From the NCBI GenBank assembly GCA_026004195.1, contig BPIQ01000002.1, positions 1 through 64,000 on the forward strand: DNA of 64,000 nucleotides. Reading direction: 5' to 3'. The notes beneath the pieces are model-generated. The model saw only the letters and a list, made by a program, of their open reading frames with translations, searched no databases and was not told the DNA's origin. The DNA comes from Candidatus Binatia bacterium (GTDB taxonomy: Bacteria > Desulfobacterota > Binatia > HRBIN30 > BPIQ01). A program made the position numbers and the translations under genes. Positions 49,284 to 60,351 of this stretch are shown piece by piece (position 1 is the stretch's first letter; each line of letters begins with the position of its first letter).

Positions 49284-49290
49284 GTCCGCG

Positions 49291-49296
49291 ATTCTA
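49291..49296 (-). promoter_or_regulatory. Possible leaderless -10 box of meaB
   Basis: TAGAAT on the minus strand ends seven bases before the GTG, which places transcription start at or near the start codon. No clear -35 box. Confidence 0.35.
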
Positions 49297-49367
49297 TCCG
49301 CCTCGAGCCCGCGAAGGAACACCGCCGTCTTGCCCGGTAGCAAGCAGCGTGGTACCCGAACGCCGCC

Positions 49368-49724
49368 ATGCCAAAAAGGCCCAACCCGCTCCCCTGGATC
49401 GGCCTGGCTCTCCTCGTCCTCGGTGCCGGCAACTGGGCCACGGCCGGCCTCAAGCTGGCGCGCTACCGGGCCGAACTCCAAGGGGCGGCCGTCCCCTCTC
49501 CGCTCGCGCCTCCCGCGGGATTCTCGTACCTCGACGAGACGAACAATCGGCGACTGCTCGCGTGGCTCGACCGGCGCGCCGCCGTGCGCTCGCGCCCGGC
49601 GGCCAAAGCCACTTTCTACCGGACCGTGGCGGCAGGCGGGCGGCTTCTCGTCCTCACGGGGTCCGTCCTGCTGCTTTCCGGCCTCGTGCGCGAGAGAAGC
49701 GCGCGGAGAACGGGAAGGCGCTGA
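49368..49724 (+). CDS. Small two-helix membrane protein
   Basis: 118 residues, not recognised. It has two hydrophobic helices (LPWIGLALLVLGAGNWATAG and LLVLTGSVLLLSGLV) with a soluble middle containing FSYLDETNNRRLLAWLDRRA and a basic C-terminus. Divergent from meaB by 84 bases and 27 bases before the next gene, with which it may form an operon. No strong ribosome site. Confidence 0.6.
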   Translation: MPKRPNPLPWIGLALLVLGAGNWATAGLKLARYRAELQGAAVPSPLAPPAGFSYLDETNNRRLLAWLDRRAAVRSRPAAKATFYRTVAAGGRLLVLTGSVLLLSGLVRERSARRTGRR

Positions 49725-49751
49725 ACGTTCGTTCCCTTCTCCCCCGCCCCG

Positions 49752-50576
49752 ATGCAGGAATTCGCCCGCTCGTTCCTTTTCCTTTTCGCCCAGCTCTCGG
49801 TCGGCGGGCTCCTCGCACTCGCGATCCCCCCCTTCCACGAGGTGGGACGCGGTTTCTACAAGTCCACGGCCGCCGTCTACGTGGGGGCGGGGGTGGCATA
49901 CCTCTGCGGGGAGTTCTCTCTCTGGCTGCGTGCCGGAAATCCTCCTGCGGGACGCACCCTCGCGCTGGCCGTGTGGTTCGCCTACTGCGTTCTCGCCGCG
50001 ACCTACCTGGCGAGCCTCTGGGGCGAACGCGTCCGGTTACGGGCTCGGGCATACGCCGGGGCCGTCCTCGCCGGGCTCGGTGCGCTCGCGATCGCGGCCG
50101 GGACTTACGCGCCGGCTCGGGCCCTTTCGGTCGAGTCCTTTTTCTACCCCCTGAGCTTCGCGTTTTCGGCGGCCGTCCTCGGAACCGTGAGCGGGGGGAT
50201 GATGCTCGGCCACTGGTATCTCATCGACCCGGGACTTTCTCTCGAGCCTCTCGAGCGCTTTTTGCGCCTCTTTCGGGCGTCGCTCCTCTGGCAGGCGCTG
50301 ACGACCGCCGCGGGTCTCGGTCTCCTTGCGGTCGCGGGAAGCGACGCCGCGACGGCTCGGTTGTCGTCCCTTTTCGCGGAGCACCGCCTCGTTTTCGTTT
50401 TCCGGCTCGCCCTCTCGCCGCTCGGGACTCTCGTTCTGGCCGAGATGATCCGGCGTACCCTCCTCGTCCCGCAGACGATGGCCGCGACGGGGCTTTTCTA
50501 CATCGCGACCCTTTTTGCGGTGGTCGGAGAGTTCCTCGGCCGCTTCCTCCTCTTCCGCACCTCTCTGCCCCTCTGA
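49752..50576 (+). CDS. Polytopic membrane protein of unknown function
   Basis: 274 residues with about eight helices (FLFLFAQLSVGGLLALAIPP at the start, LFYIATLFAVVGEFLGRFLL at the end). A conserved-looking central motif GGMMLGHWYLIDPGL could hold a functional His. I cannot name the family; quinone- or heme-linked membrane subunits show similar His patterns, so an electron-transfer role is possible but unproven. A strong terminator follows its stop. Confidence 0.72.
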   Translation: MQEFARSFLFLFAQLSVGGLLALAIPPFHEVGRGFYKSTAAVYVGAGVAYLCGEFSLWLRAGNPPAGRTLALAVWFAYCVLAATYLASLWGERVRLRARAYAGAVLAGLGALAIAAGTYAPARALSVESFFYPLSFAFSAAVLGTVSGGMMLGHWYLIDPGLSLEPLERFLRLFRASLLWQALTTAAGLGLLAVAGSDAATARLSSLFAEHRLVFVFRLALSPLGTLVLAEMIRRTLLVPQTMAATGLFYIATLFAVVGEFLGRFLLFRTSLPL

Positions 50577-50600
50577 ACGCGCGCTGCGGGAAAACGAAAA

Positions 50601-50640
50601 GGGCACCGAACCCCGGCAGCGGGGCCCGGTGCCCTTTTTT
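50601..50640 (+). terminator. Rho-independent terminator
   Basis: A GC-rich inverted repeat (GGGCACCG arm at 50601-50608, CGGTGCCC arm at 50627-50634, with an inner CCCC/GGGG stem) is followed by six T. It ends the plus-strand membrane-protein gene; on the minus strand it lies just after groL and may work there too, though the T-run is weaker. Confidence 0.85.
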
Positions 50641-50660
50641 CGTCCCGGAGCTACGGAGTC

Positions 50661-53555
<2,895 letters not shown>

Positions 53556-53559
<4 letters not shown>

Positions 53560-53975
53560 CTGCCCTCCTCCGCCGGTTCGAAAAGCGGGAGTGCGACCTC
53601 GTCGTTGAGGACCTCGAAAACCACGCGGACCGGCAGACCGATCCGGAGTCGCTCGGGGGGGCAGTTCACGATGTTCGTCGTAAGCCGCAGTCCCTCTTGC
53701 TCGGCGAGCTCCACGAGCCCGATGACGTACGGGACCTCCTGGCCCGGATACCAGGCCTTGTGGTTGACGGTGTAGCTGTAGAGAACGCCCCGGCCGCTCA
53801 CCGCGCGCCGTTCGAGCTCTCCCTGCCGGCACCTCGGGCAGATCGGCCGGGGAGGATGGACGAAGTAGGAGCACCGGGGACAGTGGAGAAATTCGAGCCG
53901 ACCGGCCCGGCAAGCCCGCCAGAAGGGAGCGGTCAGGGGCTCGAGCGCGGGAAGGGGGCGAAAAAAGCCGGCCAT
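53556..53975 (-). CDS. DUF35-type Zn-ribbon/OB-fold protein
   Basis: 139 residues. The rubredoxin-like Zn ribbon [18 protein letters not shown] is followed by an OB fold ([40 protein letters not shown]). Members form the partner subunit of SCP2-type thiolases or acyl-CoA aldolases and help bind CoA. It directly precedes and overlaps the thiolase gene, the expected arrangement. ATG at 53975 has GGAG five bases upstream. Confidence 0.9.
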
Positions 53976-54041
53976 CGGCTCCGCACTCTAAGAAACTCGT
54001 CCGCCGAAGCAAGGCCCCTTCATCCCTTCTCGAGACTCGGC

Positions 54042-54047
54042 TAGAGT
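54042..54047 (+). promoter_or_regulatory. Possible leaderless -10 box of DCC protein gene
   Basis: TAGAGT ends six bases before GTG 54054; no ribosome site is present between them. Confidence 0.3.
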
Positions 54048-54053
54048 GGCGAC

Positions 54054-54494
54054 GTGGAAAACCGTCCGGCAGTCCTCTACGACGGTCGTTGCGCCTTTTG
54101 CGTCGCGCAAGCCCGCCGGCTCGAACGGTGGGTCGGAGCCGGGGTCGACTGGTACTCTTTTCGGGATGCAGGGGTGCTCGAACGCTACCCCCGGATCTCC
54201 GCCGAGGAGTGCGAGCGGGCCATGCAGCTCGTCGAGCCCGACGGGCGGGTGTTCTCCGGGGCGGAAGCCGTCGCTCGGCTCCTCGCGCGCCGCCGACTCC
54301 TGCGACCTCTCGCACGGGTCTACTATCTCCCCTTCCTGCGACCCGTTTTCGATCGAGCCTACGCCTGGGTCGCGAGAAACCGCTTCCGTCTCGGTGGCCG
54401 CTGCGAGGGCGAATTCTGCCACCTTCACGACGGCGAACGTCGTCCTCAGCGCGGTCCGAGCGGGAGGCGGGCGAGCGCACCCACGGTCGAATAG
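54054..54494 (+). CDS. DCC-family (DUF393) thiol-disulfide protein
   Basis: 146 residues of the DCC family, thioredoxin-like proteins named after the DxxCxxC motif, here VLYDGRCAFCVAQARRLERW. The rest fits the family: FRDAGVLERYPRISAEECER, VEPDGRVFSGAEAVARLL and YYLPFLRPVFDRAYAWVARN. Molecular role is unknown; a redox function is assumed. The start GTG at 54054 may be leaderless. Its last 49 bases overlap the convergent CDP-alcohol transferase gene. Confidence 0.85.
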   Translation: MENRPAVLYDGRCAFCVAQARRLERWVGAGVDWYSFRDAGVLERYPRISAEECERAMQLVEPDGRVFSGAEAVARLLARRRLLRPLARVYYLPFLRPVFDRAYAWVARNRFRLGGRCEGEFCHLHDGERRPQRGPSGRRASAPTVE

Positions 54495-54976
54495 AGCGGA
54501 ACGACCGCGAAAACCCACCCGAGAACGCGGCTTCCGAGGAGATGGAGGCCGCATGCCTCCTCGACGGCCAAGACCCCGACGAGCACGTAGTTCGCCACCC
54601 CGCCCCAGTGCCCGAGCCGGCTCGGGACGAGCCGCGGAGTGTCGGGCGTGGCGAGCCACCGGGAGTGGAGGACGAAAAACACGAACGCCCCGAGGACGGA
54701 GCCCGGAACCCACCAGGGTGCGATGCCCGCATACCAGGCCGCCCCGAGGGCACAGGTGACGAAAAGAATGTCGGCCCCTGCGTCGAAAAAAGCACCGCGG
54801 GGCCGGACCTGCCCCCGGCGCCTGGCGAGCGGGCCGTCGAGGACGTCGGTGAGACAGGCGAGCCCGTAGAGCCCGAGAGCCGTCCAGCCCCACCGCGCAT
54901 CCTCGAGAGCCCGGAGAAAGGCCCATGCGTAGGCGGGCGCGAGAAGAGCGCGGAGGCCGGTGAGAAAATCCGCCAT
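54446..54976 (-). CDS. CDP-alcohol phosphatidyltransferase-like protein
   Basis: 176 residues, about five to six helices. The active-site motif D-G-x2-A-R-x8-G-x3-D-x3-D is fully present (DGPLARRRGQVRPRGAFFDA followed by GAD). These enzymes join CDP-diacylglycerol or CDP-alcohols to an alcohol in phospholipid synthesis; the substrate is not determined. ATG at 54976 has GGAGAG nine bases upstream; the upstream lipoprotein gene ends two bases before. Confidence 0.87.
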   Translation of the reverse strand: MADFLTGLRALLAPAYAWAFLRALEDARWGWTALGLYGLACLTDVLDGPLARRRGQVRPRGAFFDAGADILFVTCALGAAWYAGIAPWWVPGSVLGAFVFFVLHSRWLATPDTPRLVPSRLGHWGGVANYVLVGVLAVEEACGLHLLGSRVLGWVFAVVPLYSTVGALARLPLGPR

Positions 54977-54977
54977 C

Positions 54978-55463
54978 CTAGCGGTCTCTCTCCTTTTCGA
55001 GCGCCGCTCGCAGCGCGCTCGCCGCCCGGTCGATACGTTCGGCTTTCGCGCAAACGTCCTCCGAAGCGGAGCGCCATTCGGCCGCGTCGAAACGCGCCCG
55101 ATCCGCCTTCCGGACCGTCGCCTCGAAGATCTCGGCTACCTCCGCGAGATAGCGGTGCGAGGCTTTCCCGGATTCCGACCGGTGCTCTTCGAGAAAGGCA
55201 CGGGTCCGCTCCAGGGGATAGCGGAACTCCCCGAAAGCTTCCGGCCCGGGCGGAGGCGCGTCGCGGGCGAGGTGGCAGAGCTTTCGGGCGAACGAGGCGA
55301 GAAGCTCGGCGTGGACCTCCGCCGTTCTCTCGTAACCCCGCGTCCGGCATCCGGGCAAGATCGCCGCGACCCAAGCGACGGAGAGAAGCCCGAGGACGCG
55401 GCGATTGAGACGACCCCGTAAAGAGTGTAACAGGGCCGTGGGAAGGTCGGCGGAGATGGCCAT
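54978..55463 (-). CDS. Small helical lipoprotein
   Basis: About 161 residues, not recognised. A hydrophobic signal (VLGLLSVAWVAAILPGC) with lipobox ILPGC is followed by mainly helical sequence (YLAEVAEIFEATVRKADRAR, CAKAERIDRAASALRAALEK). ATG at 55463 overlaps the start of the divergent plus-strand gene by 8 bases, which is unusual; initiation closer to the signal peptide at a non-standard codon is possible. It ends directly before the CDP-alcohol transferase gene. Confidence 0.6.
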   Translation of the reverse strand: MAISADLPTALLHSLRGRLNRRVLGLLSVAWVAAILPGCRTRGYERTAEVHAELLASFARKLCHLARDAPPPGPEAFGEFRYPLERTRAFLEEHRSESGKASHRYLAEVAEIFEATVRKADRARFDAAEWRSASEDVCAKAERIDRAASALRAALEKERDR

Positions 55464-55860
55464 CGAGTTCACCCCGCTCTACAGGCTGCGAGCACGCGGA
55501 ACGCTCGAGACGCTCGGGCGCATGCCCGAAGGGGAACGCTTCAAGGTCGAGTTCCGGGGCGAGACGGAGCGCGACTCGCAGGTCTCCGGCAAGGTCCGCG
55601 GCACGGACTGGATCCTGGTCGACCCCCTAGGTGCGGGCCAGGTCGAGTCGATCCAGACGTTCGTCTCGGAGGAAGGAGACCGCTTCGTGGTGCAAGTCCA
55701 GGGGTCCTCGCAGAGTACGGAAGGGGAAGATTTTCGCATCAAGGCCGCCGGCGTGATCCGCGCGAGAAGTCCCCGCTTCGCGCACCTGGACGGCCACCTT
55801 GCCGTCGTCGAGGAAATCGTCCATCGGGACGAGGTCGAACTCACCGTCTACCACGCCTGA
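55456..55860 (+). CDS. DUF3237-like protein
   Basis: 134 residues. The beginning MAIEFTPLYRLRARGTLETL and the core SGKVRGTDWILVDPLGAGQV, then FVVQVQGSSQSTEGEDFRIK, resemble DUF3237 beta-barrel proteins of unknown function, often found near aromatic or steroid metabolism genes. AAGG lies about eight bases before the ATG. It is convergent with the next SDR gene, with two bases between stops. Confidence 0.6.
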   Translation: MAIEFTPLYRLRARGTLETLGRMPEGERFKVEFRGETERDSQVSGKVRGTDWILVDPLGAGQVESIQTFVSEEGDRFVVQVQGSSQSTEGEDFRIKAAGVIRARSPRFAHLDGHLAVVEEIVHRDEVELTVYHA

Positions 55861-55862
55861 CC

Positions 55863-56642
55863 TTACCAGGCCGTCCAGCCACCGTCGACTCGCACGACGC
55901 TGCCCGTCACGTACGAAGAGTAGGGCGAAACGAGAAACAGAAGGGCCGTCCAGAGTTCCCGCGGCTCGCCGAGTCTCCTCATGGGCGTCATGCGGAGGAT
56001 TCTTTCCGTCTTCTCCGGGCTCTCGAGGATGGAAGCGTTCATTTCCGAGGGAAACCACGCCGGCGCGATGGCGTTCACCGTGATCCCGTGACGCGCCCAC
56101 TCCACGGCGAGCTGGCGAGTCAAGTTTTCCACGGCCGCCTTCGTCGCGACGTAGCCCACGTTGCGGAAAATCCCGCAGGCAACCGAGCCGAACACGGAGG
56201 TGACGTTCACGATCCTGCCGCCGCGCCCGAGCTCGATCATCCGCCTGCCGACGATCTGGCAGCAGTCGAAAACGGCGTCCAGGTTGGTCTCCACGGCCTC
56301 TCTCCAGGCTTCGCGGGAGTGCGTCTCGGCGGGACCGTACGGAGCCACGCCGGCGTTGTTCACGAGGATCTCGACGGGCCCGAGCTCGGACGACGCCCGC
56401 TCGACCGCCCGCTCGATTTCCTCCCGTCGCCGCACGTCGGCCGGAAGGGCCAGGGCGCGAACGCCGGAGGACGAAGAGAGCTCGGCTGCGACCCGCTCGA
56501 GCCGCTCGCGCCGCCGGGCGAGCAGCGCCAGGTCCGCCCCCGCGAGTGCCAGAGCGCGGGCGAACTCGACCCCGAGCCCCGAGGAGGCGCCGGTGACGAG
56601 CGCCACCTTGCCATGCAGGCGGAAGAGGTCCGCGAGCTCCAT
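55863..56642 (-). CDS. Short-chain dehydrogenase/reductase
   Basis: 259 residues, classical SDR. TGASSGLG cofactor motif, NNAGVAPYG, catalytic Ser in NVTSVFGS and Y-x3-K as YVATK, then NAIAPAWFPSEMN. The last strand GSVVRVDGGWTAW is standard. It lies 7 bases after the response regulator stop, so the two are probably co-transcribed. Substrate unknown; gluconate-5-dehydrogenase- and FabG-like enzymes are the nearest in style. Confidence 0.88.
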   Translation of the reverse strand: MELADLFRLHGKVALVTGASSGLGVEFARALALAGADLALLARRRERLERVAAELSSSSGVRALALPADVRRREEIERAVERASSELGPVEILVNNAGVAPYGPAETHSREAWREAVETNLDAVFDCCQIVGRRMIELGRGGRIVNVTSVFGSVACGIFRNVGYVATKAAVENLTRQLAVEWARHGITVNAIAPAWFPSEMNASILESPEKTERILRMTPMRRLGEPRELWTALLFLVSPYSSYVTGSVVRVDGGWTAW

Positions 56643-56649
56643 GGCTCGT

Positions 56650-57045
56650 TCAAGGGCGCGGCTTCGGCCCCGAAAGTTGCGCCTCGACGGCTTCGAGAAG
56701 CTGCTTGGTCGTGAAGGGCTTCGAGAGAAATGCGTCGCACCCGACTCGCCCCGCCGCCTGCGCGATCTCGTCCCAGACGTGCGCCGTGACGGCCAGGATG
56801 GGCAGGTGGGCCGTGCGTTCGTTTTCCCGGAGGCTTTTGATGAGCGCGACACCGCTCATCTTCGGCATCGCGAGATCGGTGACGACGAGGTCCGGGAGCT
56901 CCCGGTCCACCTTCCGGAGCGCGTCGTCGCCCCCGTAGGCGAGGACGACCTCGTATCCCGCCCGTTCGAGCGTCTGCCTCACGATCTGCACGATGTCCGG
57001 GTCGTCTTCGACGACCAGAATCCTGCGCTTCATCGTCGAGTCCAT
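56650..57045 (-). CDS. Single-domain response regulator
   Basis: 131 residues, a lone CheY-like receiver. The acidic pocket is VVEDDPD, the phospho-acceptor Asp in LVVTDLAMPKMSG, Thr in LAVTAHV and Lys in FLSKPFT. No output domain, so it signals by protein contact. ATG at 57045 or 57033; neither has a ribosome site. No sensor kinase is adjacent. Confidence 0.9.
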   Translation of the reverse strand: MDSTMKRRILVVEDDPDIVQIVRQTLERAGYEVVLAYGGDDALRKVDRELPDLVVTDLAMPKMSGVALIKSLRENERTAHLPILAVTAHVWDEIAQAAGRVGCDAFLSKPFTTKQLLEAVEAQLSGPKPRP

Positions 57046-57138
57046 GCTACTGGAACGGGCCCTCCGCAGGCAATCGCCCGCCCTTTTTCGAGCACCGGAT
57101 CTTTGCTACGGAGGCCGGTCGAAAGGAGGTGGACACCG

Positions 57139-57546
57139 ATGGCTTCGCTCCTCGAGGAAAAAGACGCGATCCGCGAGCTCCTCGCGCTCTACTGCCACAC
57201 GATCGATGCCGGCGAGTACGACCGCTGGGTCGAACTCTTCACCGAAGACGGTGTTTTCGACCTCGGCAACTTCGGGCGCTTCCAGGGACGCGAAAGCCTG
57301 CGGAGCTTCGCGAACCACATTCCGACGGAAGACGGAAAGCCGACGCTGCGGCACTGCGTGCTGAATTCCATGATCGACGTGGAAGGCGACCGAGCCCGGG
57401 CACGGAGCTACGTCGTCGTCTTCCAGGGAAAGCCGGCGCTCGCGGTCTCCGTGGTGGGTCGCTACGAAGACGAACTCCGGAAAGTCGGGGGCTCGTGGCG
57501 CTTCGCGGTGCGCAAGGTTTCCCTGGAATTTCTCGCGCAGGGCTGA
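57139..57546 (+). CDS. SnoaL-like (NTF2-fold) protein
   Basis: 135 residues. LLEEKDAIRELLALYCHTID followed by DRWVELFTEDGVFDLGNFG is the typical start of SnoaL-like proteins; LRHCVLNSMIDVEGDRARA follows in the middle. The perfect AAAGGAGGT ribosome site nine bases before the ATG marks a well-expressed gene. It is followed after 10 bases by the phosphatase-superfamily gene. Reaction unknown. Confidence 0.82.
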   Translation: MASLLEEKDAIRELLALYCHTIDAGEYDRWVELFTEDGVFDLGNFGRFQGRESLRSFANHIPTEDGKPTLRHCVLNSMIDVEGDRARARSYVVVFQGKPALAVSVVGRYEDELRKVGGSWRFAVRKVSLEFLAQG

Positions 57547-57556
57547 CGGGAGTCCC

Positions 57557-59365
57557 GTGACCGACCGCCCGCCCGAGCGCGCGGACCGGCAGGGACTCCA
57601 CGGTGCCCGCGCCCGGTCGGCTGCACGCGCCATCCTCGCGCTTTTCCGCGACCCGAAGGTGGCTTCGCGGGTCCATTTCGTGGCGGCGTGCAGGGACGGG
57701 ATCTACGAAGCCTGGGGCCGCCGGGGGCTCGTGCGGTTCCGACGGGCCGTGGACGAGGGCGGCCGTCTCGTCTTCCCCGTCGTCGAGCGAATCGGCGAGG
57801 ACCCGCTCGCCGATCAGGACCACCGGGCACTCGCGACGCTCGCCGAGGAAACCCGCGCGCCGGGAAACCTACCGGCCGCTTCGCCCTTCGCCTACGAACG
57901 GATCGCACAGCTCTTCGACAGCCCCTTCGCCCCGGACCTGGTCGTCTCGACGGTGCCCGCGGGGTACGGGACCCAGCCAGGGCAGCACGGCTCGCTCGAC
58001 GTCGTGCACTCGCGTGCACCGCTCGTCTTTTCCGGACCGGGAGTGAGGCCGGGCTGGTACGACCTCGCGGTGCGCGAAGTGGACATCGCCCCGACCGTCT
58101 GCCGGGTTTTCGGGTTTCCGGAGATCGTGGGCACGGACGCGACCGGACGCGAGTCGGCGGGGCTCTACCTCGCGCGGCAGGACGGACGCGTACTCGAGGA
58201 AATCCTGGACGAATCGGGGCGTCCCGAGAGGGCGTACGTCCTCGTCCTCGACGGACTCGCTCACACCGAGTTCTGGCACCTCGTTGGCTGCCGTCATCCC
58301 GCCGTGCGCAACCTCGCCAGGATCGTCCTGCGGGGGGCACGGTTCCGCTACGGCTCGGTCGCCACCTTCCCCTCGATCACGTGGCCGAGTCATGCGACGC
58401 TCGTCACCGGAGCCTGGAGCGGGCACCACGACATCGTGAACCCGGCGTTTTACCTGAGGGAAGAAGGGAGAAGCGTGTTCCCCCAGGACGAAGGGGTGGA
58501 GACGGAACGGTACCTGGGCCCGCAGGTAGAGACGCTCTACGAAGCTTTTCACCGCGTGCTCGGTCGCGGGGCGATCACGGCGTCGATCCACGACCCGCAG
58601 GGTCGGGGGGCGGACCACGCGGTGCTCGAGCGGCGGCGGATCGGCTCTCGGGAGGAACTCAAAGCCCGGACGGAGGAGGCCTTGCGGACCGTCCGGCCGC
58701 GGTGGCGCCGCGACGGGTTCGACGTCGTGCAGCGCGAAGCCGTGCTCGACGCCCGCGGGCTCGCGCAGGCGATGGTGCTGTTCTCGGACCCCTCCCACCC
58801 TCCCCCGACCCTGGTCGTGCACGAGTTCGCCCTCACCGACGGAGCGGGCCACCACTACGGGCCCCACTCCGAAGGCCTGCGGGAGGCGCTCGAGGAGACC
58901 GACGAGCGGATCGGCCGAATCCTGGACCTGCTCGAGCAACGGCGCCTGCTCGAAGGAACGCTTTTCGTCCTGACGAGCGACCACGGCATGGCGACCCAAG
59001 AGATCGACCCGACCGGGCATCCCGCCACGCACGTGCTGCGAGCGGGAATCCGGGCCGTCTGCCACGAGCCCATGCTCTGGCTCCGAGACCTGGACGTCAC
59101 CCTCGAGACCCGGGCGAAACGGTTGCGCGTGAGGGTGCGCGACGCCGACCGGCCCGAAAGGCCCGTGCCGGGGGCGACCGTACGCGGGCGGATTCGGGGC
59201 GGCCCCGAGTTCGCCGGGGTCACCGGAGGGGACGGACTCGCCGAGCTCCGCCTCCCGCTTCCCGCCCCGCCCGAGGCGGTCGAGGTCGAGGTCGAACACC
59301 CCGAGTACAACCCCTACCGCTCGGAGCCGGAAGCCCCTCCGGAGGAAATCCTCTACGGACGCTAG
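57557..59365 (+). CDS. Alkaline-phosphatase-superfamily phosphodiesterase with extra N-terminal half-domain
   Basis: 602 residues. The middle and C-terminal part is a type I phosphodiesterase/nucleotide pyrophosphatase domain: nucleophile region SVATFPSITWPSHATLVTG, metal sites in LTDGAGHHYGPHSEGL and TSDHGMATQEID. Residues 1-190 look like the C-terminal half of a second such domain (YGTQPGQHGSLDV, VREVDIAPTVCRVFGFP) lacking its own nucleophile half. The last 70 residues form a beta-sandwich-like tail (VPGATVRGRIRGGPEFAG). Start GTG at 57557 with GGGAG just before. No signal peptide is seen. Likely cleaves a phosphodiester or phosphonate; substrate unknown. Confidence 0.82.
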   Translation: MTDRPPERADRQGLHGARARSAARAILALFRDPKVASRVHFVAACRDGIYEAWGRRGLVRFRRAVDEGGRLVFPVVERIGEDPLADQDHRALATLAEETRAPGNLPAASPFAYERIAQLFDSPFAPDLVVSTVPAGYGTQPGQHGSLDVVHSRAPLVFSGPGVRPGWYDLAVREVDIAPTVCRVFGFPEIVGTDATGRESAGLYLARQDGRVLEEILDESGRPERAYVLVLDGLAHTEFWHLVGCRHPAVRNLARIVLRGARFRYGSVATFPSITWPSHATLVTGAWSGHHDIVNPAFYLREEGRSVFPQDEGVETERYLGPQVETLYEAFHRVLGRGAITASIHDPQGRGADHAVLERRRIGSREELKARTEEALRTVRPRWRRDGFDVVQREAVLDARGLAQAMVLFSDPSHPPPTLVVHEFALTDGAGHHYGPHSEGLREALEETDERIGRILDLLEQRRLLEGTLFVLTSDHGMATQEIDPTGHPATHVLRAGIRAVCHEPMLWLRDLDVTLETRAKRLRVRVRDADRPERPVPGATVRGRIRGGPEFAGVTGGDGLAELRLPLPAPPEAVEVEVEHPEYNPYRSEPEAPPEEILYGR

Positions 59366-59919
59366 CGCGACGCGTGGCCGGGCCGGCCGCGCCCGAGGTG
59401 GTAGCGCTCGAACTCCGGGAGAAAAGCAAGCGATTCGAGACTCTTCATCCGGTCGAGAAACACCTTCCCGTCCAGGTGGTCGCATTCGTGCTGGACGACC
59501 CGGGCGTGGAAACCTTCGACGACCTCGTCGATTTTCCCGCCGTTCCGGTCCCAGGCCCGCACCCGGACCCTGACCGCCCTGGGGACCTTCCCCCTGAGGC
59601 CCGGCACGCTCAGGCATCCCTCCCAGTCCTCTTCGGTCCTCTCCGTGAGAGGAACGATCGTCGGGTTCACGAGAACGCGCAGTGGAACGGGATCGGCGTC
59701 CGGGTAGCGCCGGTTCTCCTCGACCTCGTACACGACGATACGTCGCGACACGTGGACCTGCGGAGCTGCGAGGCCCGCCCCGTCGTACTCGCGCATCGTC
59801 TCGATCATGTCGTCGACGAGCCTCTGGATCTCCGGCGAGCGGATCGCCTCGGGCGGCACGGGTTCGGCAACCTGCCGGAGGATCGGATGGCCGAGATGGG
59901 CGACTTTGAGGATTGCCAT
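59362..59919 (-). CDS. def: Peptide deformylase
   Basis: Removes the formyl group from new proteins' first Met. The three motifs are intact: GAGLAAPQV, EGCLSVPG and QHECDHLDG, with Cys and two His as metal ligands. 185 residues, normal length. The C-terminal tail (LPEFERYHLGRGRPGHASR) is rather basic. ATG at 59919. Its stop and the stop of the convergent gene share the palindrome CTAG. Confidence 0.95.
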   Translation of the reverse strand: MAILKVAHLGHPILRQVAEPVPPEAIRSPEIQRLVDDMIETMREYDGAGLAAPQVHVSRRIVVYEVEENRRYPDADPVPLRVLVNPTIVPLTERTEEDWEGCLSVPGLRGKVPRAVRVRVRAWDRNGGKIDEVVEGFHARVVQHECDHLDGKVFLDRMKSLESLAFLPEFERYHLGRGRPGHASR

Positions 59920-60057
59920 GAAGGACCTGATACCCGTTCGGGGCTCGGAGTGCCATGTGAGAAAGCAGAAAGCAAGCCGGAGAGCCCTACCCGCCTGCCC
60001 GAATTCGGGCAAATTTTCCTTGAAAAAGCTCTCGAAACGTGGTTTTTGGGTTGGCGT

Positions 60058-60324
60058 ATGTCGAGCGACCTCGCCGACCTGATCGACCACCTCGAGCGAA
60101 CGGCGGGGCTCGAGAGACCCGTGGCCGAGCATGTCCTGCGCGAAGTCCTGGCTTATTTCGGCGAGACGCTCAGGGAGTACGTGCTACGCCGCCATGCCGA
60201 GCTCCGCAGAGAACACCTCCGCAACGAAGAAATCTTCGTCCGGATTCGAGCCGACCTCGAATCGCGCCGCTTCCGGGCCGAGCCACCGAGCGTGCGACAG
60301 CTTCGTCGTATGGTTTACGGCTGA
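60058..60324 (+). CDS. Small conserved-type hypothetical protein
   Basis: 88 residues, helical and charged (LADLIDHLERTAGLERPVAE, LRNEEIFVRIRADLESRRF, VRQLRRMVYG). I do not know a function. The ending RQLRRMVYG and spacing look like a conserved small family seen beside metabolic genes. It lies 27 bases before glmS and is likely co-transcribed with it. Confidence 0.65.
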   Translation: MSSDLADLIDHLERTAGLERPVAEHVLREVLAYFGETLREYVLRRHAELRREHLRNEEIFVRIRADLESRRFRAEPPSVRQLRRMVYG

Positions 60325-60351
60325 GCACCCGCTCGAGGGGAGAGAGCGCCG

